Assembly: GCA_019115985.1 (NCBI GenBank)
Contig: DXCN01000010.1
Location: 1 to 40,235, forward strand
Direction of reading: 5' to 3'
DNA length: 40,235 nucleotides
DNA from: Candidatus Rothia avicola
GTDB taxonomy: Bacteria; Actinomycetota; Actinomycetes; Actinomycetales; Micrococcaceae
The position numbers and the translations under genes were made by a program. The notes below the pieces were generated by a model. That model was given only the letters and a program-made list of their open reading frames with translations, was not told the DNA's origin and ran no database searches. Each line of letters begins with the position of its first letter. The first letter of the stretch is position 1. Below, one piece after another: positions 33,236 through 40,235 of the stretch.

Positions 33236-33313
33236 ACTTCCTGACAAGGGCGTCTACCTGAGCCAAGGGTAGAACTCATTCATTTAAGATGAGTTTTGTA
33301 GGAAGTCATTCAA
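33236..33313 (-). promoter_or_regulatory. CRISPR leader
   Basis: The 78 bases between the cas2 stop and the newest repeat are the leader, richer in A/T than the array. They contain an inverted repeat AACTCAT/ATGAGTT (33273-33295) and the direct repeat TCATTCA (33276 and 33305). Array transcription may start here or continue from the cas operon. New spacers would be added at 33235. Confidence 0.7.
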
Positions 33314-33679
33314 TTACATCTTAGACCGCCATGAGGGGTTACGACTACGCACCTGTGCCCTGACCTTACTCCAGCCCGTTGCTCTCTTGGGCTCAGGCCT
33401 AGTGCCAGGCAAAGGCCTCATCATCAAAGTCAGGCCCTCAAGATCAACCGGTTCCCAGTCATGTTTATGAACCTTAAATCGCAACCGCTGTTCAGTATCA
33501 GAGGAATATACCAAGATTGCTCTGCCGCTCCCGGCATAAGAGCAGGTACGCTCCCAGAGAGCCTCGCGAACTTTCGCCGAAACGTTGCCTACAAATGTTC
33601 CAGGACTGATCTCTAATAGCCACCGTGTCAGGTCTCCACGTAACCCTTCTGGGCACGCAGTCACAACTAAAACAATCAA
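33314..33679 (-). CDS. cas2: CRISPR adaptation protein Cas2, type I-E
   Basis: The 121-residue protein is of the Cas2e (PF09707-type) group: IVLVVTACPEGLRGDLTRWL at the N-terminus, SPGTFVGNVSAKVREALW in the middle and AILVYSSDTEQRLRFKVH. With Cas1 it forms the integrase that inserts spacers at the leader end. It overlaps the end of cas1 by four bases and is the last gene before the leader. About 25 basic residues after the core (TRPEPKRATGWSKVRAQVR) extend it beyond E. coli Cas2 (94 residues), as in other actinobacterial forms. Confidence 0.95.
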   Translation of the reverse strand: MIVLVVTACPEGLRGDLTRWLLEISPGTFVGNVSAKVREALWERTCSYAGSGRAILVYSSDTEQRLRFKVHKHDWEPVDLEGLTLMMRPLPGTRPEPKRATGWSKVRAQVRSRNPSWRSKM

Positions 33680-34617
33680 CTACCATCACCTGCATAGTTG
33701 ATACCCGCTTCTACTGTGGTTTTACCGGGCCCAGCCCAAAGTGAAAGCTCATCAATCTGCTCCCATTCGGTATCAATATCCGGAGCTAATAGCCGCGAAA
33801 TATCACGAGCGCACCGGGCAAGTAGACGATGTGTGACTACAGCATCGCGAACAGCTCGGCGAACATCCGATGTGATGTTACTGCTACCTGAAGCAACTAC
33901 ATCAAAAGCAGCCGGAATAGTGATCTCAGCTTTATACAAATCAGCGATATCAAAGACAAAAGAGCGATCATGACCAGTATGGATAAAGCCCAGCCCTGGA
34001 GTACATCCCAACGCAACAATGACTGAATGAACCACCCCGTACAAAGCAGCATTAGCGGCGGTAAGGGCTTGGTTAATGGGGGAACCGTCCTCAAAGGCCC
34101 CCGGCATATAATCGCGTTTACCCCAGGCAACACCAGTACGTTCAGAATGTTCACGGTAAATGCGACGGACGCGAGCACCTTCCCTGCCACGGAGCTGTTG
34201 CATAGTAAGTTGTGAGACATCTTCGCCGGGGAAACGATAGGCATACATTTTTCGTGCAACGTCAAGCCGTGAGCGCACGTTTGAAACGTGCTCAGCTTGA
34301 GCCTGCAACATGCGGGAGCTCCGAGCTAGAGAGCTACCATGAGCATAGAAGCGGACGCCATTCTCACCGCACCAGACTACGCTAGCTCCACAGTCACCCA
34401 AGAGAGTCATCGCAGCGTTAGTTACACGGGTGCCGGGCCCTAAGAGCAAGCACCCCAAAGTGGCTGCTGGAATATGGATTACTCCCCTATCAGAGGTTGC
34501 GGTAACCGCGTTGGCGTCCCGGTGCACCGCACACCTCTCCAGATACACAAAAGATAATCTGTCGCTAACTCGCGCCAGCTCAGTTCTAGTAGGTGGCGGT
34601 GCGCCGGGAATACTCAT
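33676..34617 (-). CDS. cas1: CRISPR adaptation integrase Cas1, type I-E
   Basis: A 313-residue metal-dependent integrase. The three metal ligands are in the expected places: E146 (RGREGARVRRIY), H213 (GFIHTGHDRSF) and D226 (FDIADLYKAE), with the same spacing (67 and 13) as E141, H208 and D221 of the E. coli enzyme. It should therefore be active with Cas2 in spacer capture. The start overlaps the cas6e stop by four bases (ATGA type) and its end overlaps cas2 by four, so translation is coupled throughout. Confidence 0.97.
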   Translation of the reverse strand: MSIPGAPPPTRTELARVSDRLSFVYLERCAVHRDANAVTATSDRGVIHIPAATLGCLLLGPGTRVTNAAMTLLGDCGASVVWCGENGVRFYAHGSSLARSSRMLQAQAEHVSNVRSRLDVARKMYAYRFPGEDVSQLTMQQLRGREGARVRRIYREHSERTGVAWGKRDYMPGAFEDGSPINQALTAANAALYGVVHSVIVALGCTPGLGFIHTGHDRSFVFDIADLYKAEITIPAAFDVVASGSSNITSDVRRAVRDAVVTHRLLARCARDISRLLAPDIDTEWEQIDELSLWAGPGKTTVEAGINYAGDGS

Positions 34618-35300
34618 GCCGCTACCCTCCTAAGCGTCATTAGGCCGCAGCCGTAGGCTTTTCCTCGCCCGATTCCCTGAATTAAAGCAGACTTTAGGGA
34701 CTCAGCATCGGTAACTTTCAGGACGCCATCAAACTGCGCTTTTCGCAAAGTAACCTGTGCGCTTCTACCACCCTGACGGGGGTCCTTCCGAGAAAATCGA
34801 AGGTCTTCTCGGTTAGTAACATCGACAGCAAGACCTGTGAGGCTCTGAGGAGCCTCTTTTATTTCGAACCCAAAATCCGCAGACCGTTGGGTAAGCCAGT
34901 TGATCTGCTGTTCAGGGGTCGCGTGCGGCAGAACTTTCCCTCTACTCCCGGGAGGAGTTGACTCCCGTTTGACAGGGTTAGCTTGCAGACGGAACCCCCA
35001 TTCCTGCCCAACCATAAGTCGGTCAAGGAAAGTACCGTAGTGAATCGAATTCCAGGTTTGAGACACCCAACCTGCCTTTTCAACGATATGGGTGAAATCT
35101 GGTTCCAGAGGGCTCACTACATACAGGGTATATTTGATGCCTTCTTGGTCTAAACGCCAAAGCACACGCTCTCCAGCTTCTTCAAGCGAACCTGGCGGGA
35201 AGGCCTGGAGTACAGCCTTGTGCATAAGCTGACGATTGCCTAGAAGCTTTCGTCCCTCACGTTTTTGGGGGTTGATAAGGATAGAACTGAACCAGGTCAT
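34614..35300 (-). CDS. cas6e: crRNA-processing endoribonuclease Cas6e (CasE)
   Basis: The 228-residue protein is a tandem-ferredoxin Cas6e. The N-terminal MHKAVLQAFP holds the conserved catalytic-type histidine (~27), and the C-terminus carries the glycine-rich loop GIGRGKAYGCGLMTL. It cuts the array transcript at the base of the repeat hairpin and stays bound to the crRNA 3' end in Cascade. Its start overlaps the cas5 stop by four bases and its stop overlaps the cas1 start by four. Length is typical. Confidence 0.96.
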   Translation of the reverse strand: MTWFSSILINPQKREGRKLLGNRQLMHKAVLQAFPPGSLEEAGERVLWRLDQEGIKYTLYVVSPLEPDFTHIVEKAGWVSQTWNSIHYGTFLDRLMVGQEWGFRLQANPVKRESTPPGSRGKVLPHATPEQQINWLTQRSADFGFEIKEAPQSLTGLAVDVTNREDLRFSRKDPRQGGRSAQVTLRKAQFDGVLKVTDAESLKSALIQGIGRGKAYGCGLMTLRRVAA

Positions 35301-35989
35301 AGGCCTCGCACCGCTTCCATAAACGGATCACTCATGAGTTTTCCTTCTTCATTATCAAACTCCACAGGCTCCGCCTCATACACGGTGCGCCAGCTGTACT
35401 GTCGGCTTTCTTGGCTATAGCTCAGTGGAATATCTCGCACCTGGTCGCCATCTTCACCAGTACGAGCATCCCGGATAAGGGGCAGAAAGACCTTCTGGTC
35501 TCTGCGTTTTTTATGCCAGGATGCTGCTCCCCAAGGCTGTTTGCGGAGCGCCGTTTCTGCATCGTCATCGCTAACGCATACGAAAAGATCAGCGTTTGCA
35601 GGACAGTTACGGCGCCCCAGGTAAAGGGGATAAACCGGCTTCTGTACCGCTTCCGCGATGGTTTCAATAAGCTCATCAGGTCCCGACACAGCTGCTAGAA
35701 AGACCGCGTCTGACAGATAGTAACGGGTTGAGAGGTTAGGGGCTTTAGCACCTGGTTCGCGGGCTGTTTGATAGTCCCGTTCCAGGTTTCCTGGTTGGTC
35801 AATACGTACCGCAAACTCAAGCCCAGCAAGATCAGCGATATTATCGGTTCGTTGTCTGCCCTGAGCCGCAGCAAGCAAACCTAAAACTCCTGACTTAGTG
35901 GGTAGGGTGTTAGTTGCACGGGTACGGTAGCGGCTATCTGACCCCCAGGATTGTAAAGGCCCTCTCAGCTTAAGAACCAGTGTTTTCAT
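35297..35989 (-). CDS. cas5: Cascade subunit Cas5e (CasD)
   Basis: 230 residues from ATG 35989, where the family's opening (KTLVLKLRGPLQSWGSDSRY) begins; an open frame to 36034 is rejected. This start lies four bases after the cas7 stop, so it probably relies on coupled translation. Further family features are TRATNTLPTKSGVLGLLAAA and the YYLSDAVFLAAV and PVYPLYLGRRNCP segments. Cas5 caps the 5' handle of the crRNA in Cascade. Its stop overlaps the cas6e start by four bases. Confidence 0.96.
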   Translation of the reverse strand: MKTLVLKLRGPLQSWGSDSRYRTRATNTLPTKSGVLGLLAAAQGRQRTDNIADLAGLEFAVRIDQPGNLERDYQTAREPGAKAPNLSTRYYLSDAVFLAAVSGPDELIETIAEAVQKPVYPLYLGRRNCPANADLFVCVSDDDAETALRKQPWGAASWHKKRRDQKVFLPLIRDARTGEDGDQVRDIPLSYSQESRQYSWRTVYEAEPVEFDNEEGKLMSDPFMEAVRGL

Positions 35990-35993
35990 GGGG

Positions 35994-37112
35994 TTACTTA
36001 CTTTCAGTAGCTTCCAGGGTTGCTGTGAGTTCATCCAGAAGCTGGGGCAGGTTAGTAACTGTACCCAAACCGTCGAGGGCCTCAGCTAGGTTAGGCAAAG
36101 CAACTACCCAAGATGCCTCGGGCTTATAGCCGTACATAGCGTCTAGGGCTTGCGCCTCTTCTGCTAGTTTCTGAGCCGCTTGTAAGCGGTAACCACCGTT
36201 TTCATTGGTAGCAGGCACTTCAAAGGCGTTGACCAAGCTAACGGGGCGATCCTTTCGGACGCTGACCACAATAGCCTCAGGTAAAGTACGGTTAGCAAAG
36301 GTATTCTGCTTGCCGGTAGGCATGGAAGTCAGGAAAGACTCCACAAAAGCCCGTGTTGCTTTAACTGCGACGTCGCGGTCATCTAGATTCGCTGCTAAGC
36401 CCTCAAGGTTAACGGTGGCATAGCGGTAGAGGGTTGATGACATCATCTCAACGGTACCCAGCATTCCAGCACCAGTTTCTTCGGCATCGCGAACCACATC
36501 ATCAACGGCGGTGAAGAAGTCAAACTCGGGTTCAGCTCCCGCGACGCCTAATGCGTGGGCTACCTGGGCAGCCGCATCAACGTTATAGGCAGCATCGTCA
36601 GCGACCATGCGGCCAAAGAGGGCAATATCGACAGAGTTTTTATCGTCAAGGACCTTCTGGGCGTCCTTCTTAGCAATCTTTTCTCCATCAGCATCAATAA
36701 TTGCCTGAGCAGCAGCCTGAATCTGGTGGTTGCTGAGGAAAAGCAGGTAGCCGGTTTCGAGGTGGCTTTCTTCATCTTCGCCCTTCTTCTTGGAAGAAGG
36801 GGAAACCTTAATGCCAGCAGTTTTCAAAAGAGCCTCAACCTCAGCGGTCGCGCGTGCCTCGTCCCAACTCTCGTCAAGTTTCTGAATCTTGGACGCAATT
36901 TTCTGGACGACCCGCTTGGTACGTACACCCATGAGTTCGGGGGTGAGGGCCTCTGCAAGGTCATGTCGCATGACATGCTTCCATGCCTGAGACGAAACGC
37001 GCTGACGGGGAACACCGCCAAAAGTCGCTGTTTTGGGGGCGCCAGTATCATCGCGATTGATGTTGCTGGGAGGCAAGGTCTGTAGTGCGTGAATATCAAT
37101 AAAGAGTGACAT
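35994..37112 (-). CDS. cas7: Cascade backbone subunit Cas7e (CasC/Cse4)
   Basis: A 372-residue RAMP protein with the characteristic opening FIDIHALQTLPPSNINRDDTGAPKTATFGGVPRQRVSSQAWKH (only its motif ends matter: LPPSNINRD and RVSSQAWK). Six copies normally line the crRNA spacer in type I-E Cascade. A late motif, VNAFEVPATNENGGYR, is also typical. The internal thumb region includes a Lys/Glu stretch (SSKKKGEDEESH). ATG 37112 is preceded by AAAGG; cse2 ends 21 bases upstream. Confidence 0.97.
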   Translation of the reverse strand: MSLFIDIHALQTLPPSNINRDDTGAPKTATFGGVPRQRVSSQAWKHVMRHDLAEALTPELMGVRTKRVVQKIASKIQKLDESWDEARATAEVEALLKTAGIKVSPSSKKKGEDEESHLETGYLLFLSNHQIQAAAQAIIDADGEKIAKKDAQKVLDDKNSVDIALFGRMVADDAAYNVDAAAQVAHALGVAGAEPEFDFFTAVDDVVRDAEETGAGMLGTVEMMSSTLYRYATVNLEGLAANLDDRDVAVKATRAFVESFLTSMPTGKQNTFANRTLPEAIVVSVRKDRPVSLVNAFEVPATNENGGYRLQAAQKLAEEAQALDAMYGYKPEASWVVALPNLAEALDGLGTVTNLPQLLDELTATLEATESK

Positions 37113-37133
37113 TAGAGATTTTCCTTTCGATGG

Positions 37134-37766
37134 TTAGTTTTTGGCGGGTGTTTGTTTCCAGAGGGTTGAAGCATAGTCCCTGCCCCAGCGCAGGATGACA
37201 CCTTCACGTCGGCTAGGAGTATGCAGTGCCCAAAGGTCACTGGCTAGTTGGGCATAGTCAAGCGAGATCTCGTAGGTGTGCAGAAGGCTAATGAGAGATC
37301 GGAGATGGTAGCTGATGGCGGAAGGAGTGCGAGCAACCATAAGAGCGTCCAGCCGACTTTTAATGGATTTGCTTCCCGATGAAACGGTCAACTCAGCAAT
37401 AGCTGTTCCTAGTGACTTTTTACCTTTAAGGTGCATAGGACGAGCTAAGGCACGCTGATGTAATGCATAAAGAGATAGAGCGGTGAAAGCTGCTCGCTCA
37501 GCATTATTAGCCTCGTCCTTAGTGCCGGTGTATGCGAAATCAGGCAAAAGTGTATCCAGTGCATAGGACCACGCCAAAGGGTCTTTCTCTGGAGTTTTTC
37601 CTGCTGCCTTACGAAGCGTTGCTAGAGTCGCTCGATCACCTCGTTCATACGCTGCCTGAAGCTTGTAAAGAGCAGTTGCTATCGAGTTGTAGAAACTCTG
37701 TTTTTCAGGCAGAGAGGATAACGGCATATCCTGGCCGGAAAAATCTTGTTGGGTTCCGGTATCCAT
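37134..37766 (-). CDS. cse2: Cascade small subunit Cse2 (CasB)
   Basis: The 210-residue helical protein is placed as Cse2 by order (between cse1 and cas7), size and motifs: ATLATLRKAAGKTPEKDP near the N-terminus, ALYALHQRA, LGTAIAELTVSSGS and YDYA-like segments with SRLDALMVARTPSAISYHLR. Two copies normally form the belly of Cascade and hold the displaced DNA strand. ATG 37766 has AAAGGA six bases upstream. Eleven bases separate it from cse1. Confidence 0.93.
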   Translation of the reverse strand: MDTGTQQDFSGQDMPLSSLPEKQSFYNSIATALYKLQAAYERGDRATLATLRKAAGKTPEKDPLAWSYALDTLLPDFAYTGTKDEANNAERAAFTALSLYALHQRALARPMHLKGKKSLGTAIAELTVSSGSKSIKSRLDALMVARTPSAISYHLRSLISLLHTYEISLDYAQLASDLWALHTPSRREGVILRWGRDYASTLWKQTPAKN

Positions 37767-37777
37767 AGTTTTCCTTT

Positions 37778-39430
37778 CTATGAGGCATTTTCATTGGCCG
37801 GTACTCTTTCAAGGGTTTTCTTGAGAGAGTTTCTAAGACGGTTAAAAGCTGTTGCGGTATTCAAAACTCGAGGCTTCTCAGAGCTTGTATCAAGCCTGCC
37901 AATCAAAGCCTTTGGACCTGCTCCCTGAGCTAACCTAATGGCTTCATCTCCAATAATTTTTTCAACGGTATCGCACCATTCGTTAAGTCTTTGAGCTAAG
38001 TCAGTATCGGGAGTGACGGTCAGGAGCCAGTCTTTGAAACTAGTTTCAAGTTTACTGAGGGCACTTTCAGTCGCTGAAGGAACAAAAGCGTAAGTTCCGC
38101 CCGCAGCTTCTGCCAAGAAACCGGCGAACTGCCCCAAGTTGATAGACGCCTCAACAGCTCGTCGAGCGGCCTGAACGATTCGGTCAGAGGACGGAGAATC
38201 TCTAGCTATCAGGGTACGGAGCTTGAACGGAACGACCTCATGAATTGAATTGGTAATAATCGAAGATTGAGGACCATACACAAACCCAACAAGTTCTACT
38301 CGGACTTCTTGGTCTGCGTTAACCAGACGATTTTCTTTGAGAACTTGTAGAGAGTGCAAGGTCGCTGGGATTTTGTCTGGTTCCCCGCCTTTTGGAATTT
38401 CTTGAAGTCGCTCATCAGCTAGGAGCGCTTCAATACCTTTCCAAAGGGTGCGTTCTTCAGGGTGGCTTTTAGCAAAAAATACCGGGGCTCCCTTCTTGGA
38501 CTGGACCTTGCTGTAACGATAGCCGGTCATGGGGTCTGCAAACTGATTTCTGATTTCGATTTTGTCGCCATTGGTGACCAGCACGCCGGTGGCAGCTTCC
38601 TCAACATCGTCCCAGAAAAGTCGGACGCGGCGGGATTGCCAGGTCAGTACATCACAAGGCCCAGACGGAAACTCGCTAGTGCGAGGAGCAGCGGTTGCAG
38701 GTTCCCTCTCCCAGACAGGGAGGTCCCCGTCTAGATTCCCTTCGGTGAAGATAAAACTTGCGGGAGTATTGAGTAGAAGAGTTTGAGCAAGGTTTGATCC
38801 GTGAACAACGACTCCACCGGTGAAACCAGCCCAGCCTGTTCCAATGGGATAGCCTTTTCCTCCCTTAACTCGGGGGTCATTCACTGCACCGGGTTTAATG
38901 CCAGAGTAGTCCCAAGCTTGGATTGCAATAAGCCAGCGAGCTGCTTCAGCAAATGAGAGAGCCTGTACACCACGCCCTGCTCTCATGGTGAAATAATCTA
39001 ATTCTGCCTCGGGAATAAGGCGCTGTACAGAAGCATGCTCACCCTTGGCGGTAGCTAAGTCAGCTACCTGCATAAAGGGAGCGCGGTCATCGAGCAAATT
39101 AAACCGGTCTCGGTATTGCGTCAGATAGTCAAACACAGGCTCAGAAATAATTTCAGCCCCACCTTGCAAAAGGTCTTCCCACCACTCTAAGAAGTCCTCA
39201 CACTCCTGCACTTCTTCGGTGGCAGCGTGAGCCCTCCAGAAGATAGCAATAAGAATACGGAGCACAGCATAATCCTGCTGGGGAGAGTCACCTGCCAAGC
39301 ACTTAATATGCTCAAGTTCTTTAAACACTTCTGTAAGCGAAAGACAACGGTTTGACCCATCAGCCATAAGGCATTGAACCCAGGGCTTGTCCACCAGGTT
39401 GAAGCTCATTTCAGTTGCCATTAAACTCAT
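37778..39430 (-). CDS. cse1: Cascade large subunit Cse1 (Cas8e/CasA)
   Basis: The 550-residue protein has the family opening (SFNLVDKPWVQCLMADG), the SPQQDYAVLRILIAIFWRA segment, and WAGFTGGVVVHGSNLAQTLLLN. A C-terminal helical bundle (FVPSATESALSKLETSF onward) follows. Cse1 recognises the PAM and recruits Cas3. ATG 39430 lies within the end of cas3, preceded by AAGGAG, so the two overlap by 20 bases. Two later in-frame ATGs (39421, 39409) are possible but less well placed. Length is within the family range. Confidence 0.96.
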   Translation of the reverse strand: MSLMATEMSFNLVDKPWVQCLMADGSNRCLSLTEVFKELEHIKCLAGDSPQQDYAVLRILIAIFWRAHAATEEVQECEDFLEWWEDLLQGGAEIISEPVFDYLTQYRDRFNLLDDRAPFMQVADLATAKGEHASVQRLIPEAELDYFTMRAGRGVQALSFAEAARWLIAIQAWDYSGIKPGAVNDPRVKGGKGYPIGTGWAGFTGGVVVHGSNLAQTLLLNTPASFIFTEGNLDGDLPVWEREPATAAPRTSEFPSGPCDVLTWQSRRVRLFWDDVEEAATGVLVTNGDKIEIRNQFADPMTGYRYSKVQSKKGAPVFFAKSHPEERTLWKGIEALLADERLQEIPKGGEPDKIPATLHSLQVLKENRLVNADQEVRVELVGFVYGPQSSIITNSIHEVVPFKLRTLIARDSPSSDRIVQAARRAVEASINLGQFAGFLAEAAGGTYAFVPSATESALSKLETSFKDWLLTVTPDTDLAQRLNEWCDTVEKIIGDEAIRLAQGAGPKALIGRLDTSSEKPRVLNTATAFNRLRNSLKKTLERVPANENAS

Positions 39431-40235
39431 GGTTCTCCTTTCTATAGGTCGGTTTATTTAGGAGCTCTAAACCGAGTTCCTGACTGTACCGCAGCCGAAA
39501 GCCGGCTAACTCAATTTCAAAATTTTCATCAAGAGTTACTTGTAGAAGCCCCTTAAGCAAAGGCGACTTCTGCCAGGCTAAATCGGTTGTCTGCTCTAAC
39601 TGATCCAATACTTCATCTAGTAGCCAGGGCCGTGACAACTGATAAGGCAACCTCACCGTACACTGAGCCAGAAGATAGGCTGCATCTGTATCAGGAGTGA
39701 ACCCCACCGGCAAAGCCGGAGACTCGACGTCCTCAACCAACCAAGGTAGCGGAGCATAGTACCCATCGCCTACCTTCTGTACGAGCACCACTTCAAGGGT
39801 TGGCTCAGTATCACGCACTTGAGCAGCGCCTTCCTCATCCGATAGGTCGCCGCTCTGAGCAGCCCATACTTCTGAGAATTCACGGACGCTCCGTGACAGC
39901 TCCGCTCTGAAGCTTTCAGATTTCTTCCGTGCGGTTTCTAACTCACTATCAAACTGTTGCCGGAACCGCTGATAAGTGTCCTCCCAAGCTGGTAAGACAT
40001 GAGGGCTGGAATAGACAGCCTCGACTAGAGAAGGAATTTCACTAGGAACTTTGAGGACTCTCTCCGCGCCTACATGCAATGAAAGCTCACTGCATGTAGG
40101 TAACAAGAGAGCTGGCTGATAGACAGCATCCACACCAGGTGCAAAGACGGGGCTAGAGTTTTCTGTTGGGAGCTCCTGCATACCACGTACATACAGACGA
40201 GGTTTCTGAGCCCATTGCGGTCTATCTCCAGGCAA
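39411..40235 (-). CDS. cas3: Cas3 helicase-nuclease, C-terminal part (cut by window edge)
   Basis: The last 274 residues of a protein running off the right edge. It is first in a cas operon directly ahead of cse1, where Cas3 belongs. The first residues (PGDRPQWAQKPRLYV) and the later VRDTEPTLEVVLVQKVGDG fit the post-helicase and C-terminal domain of type I-E Cas3. The HD nuclease and DExD helicase motifs would be outside the window, so activity cannot be judged. Its end overlaps cse1 by 20 bases. Confidence 0.88.
   Translation of the reverse strand: MPGDRPQWAQKPRLYVRGMQELPTENSSPVFAPGVDAVYQPALLLPTCSELSLHVGAERVLKVPSEIPSLVEAVYSSPHVLPAWEDTYQRFRQQFDSELETARKKSESFRAELSRSVREFSEVWAAQSGDLSDEEGAAQVRDTEPTLEVVLVQKVGDGYYAPLPWLVEDVESPALPVGFTPDTDAAYLLAQCTVRLPYQLSRPWLLDEVLDQLEQTTDLAWQKSPLLKGLLQVTLDENFEIELAGFRLRYSQELGLELLNKPTYRKENHEFNGN

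Noticed and set aside
30767-33244. Several open frames rich in repeated AHPRACGEH- and SSPRMRGT-like peptides
   Set aside because: They are translations of the CRISPR repeats; the 61-base period keeps frames open by chance.

Overview
The gene content and codon style suggest a high-GC actinobacterium of the Micrococcaceae, most likely a Rothia-type organism: WXG100 and Rhs secretion genes, FHA-linked signalling with a Ser/Thr kinase, GTG and TTG starts, NlpC/P60 and pirin genes, and a type I-E CRISPR-Cas locus. The genus is an inference from gene families, not a database match.

Region 1 (1-18.8 kb) is a polymorphic-toxin and type VII-like secretion island. The window opens in the last codons of what looks like an IS3-type transposase. 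Leftward-reading genes then encode three related small membrane proteins (candidate immunity proteins, one truncated), a ~1,876-residue Rhs/YD-repeat toxin, a WXG100 protein, a 1,430-residue FHA plus triple-FtsK ATPase (EssC/EccC-like), a membrane-anchored periplasmic-binding-protein-like protein and a ~1,000-residue coiled-coil lipoprotein. Divergent from these is a transmembrane Ser/Thr kinase. The kinase has the layout of the T7SSb pseudokinase EssB but keeps its catalytic residues. The coiled-coil lipoprotein could stand in for EsaA. Together they look like an unusual actinobacterial secretion machine with its own Rhs effector and an immunity array. A 39-codon remnant of another toxin tip lies between two of the immunity genes.

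Region 2 (18.9-30.6 kb) is mostly housekeeping: cold-shock protein, acetyl-CoA synthetase, gamma-glutamylcyclotransferase-like protein, a decayed fragment of a TRIC/UPF0126 channel gene, a three-gene polar amino-acid ABC transporter, an unrecognised lipoprotein, a cystathionine gamma-synthase/lyase, an NlpC/P60 cell-wall hydrolase behind a structured leader, a pirin and a two-helix small membrane protein. Long inverted repeats separate nearly every pair of convergent genes and act as two-way terminators. Several intergenic regions carry GTTAC-type half-sites.

Region 3 (30.8-40.2 kb) is a complete type I-E adaptation and Cascade module, read leftward: cas3 (3' part only), cse1, cse2, cas7, cas5, cas6e, cas1, cas2, then a 78-bp leader and an array of 38 repeats and 37 spacers. 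Repeat sequence drifts toward the left, leader-distal end. A protein-like open frame of unknown origin abuts the oldest repeat.
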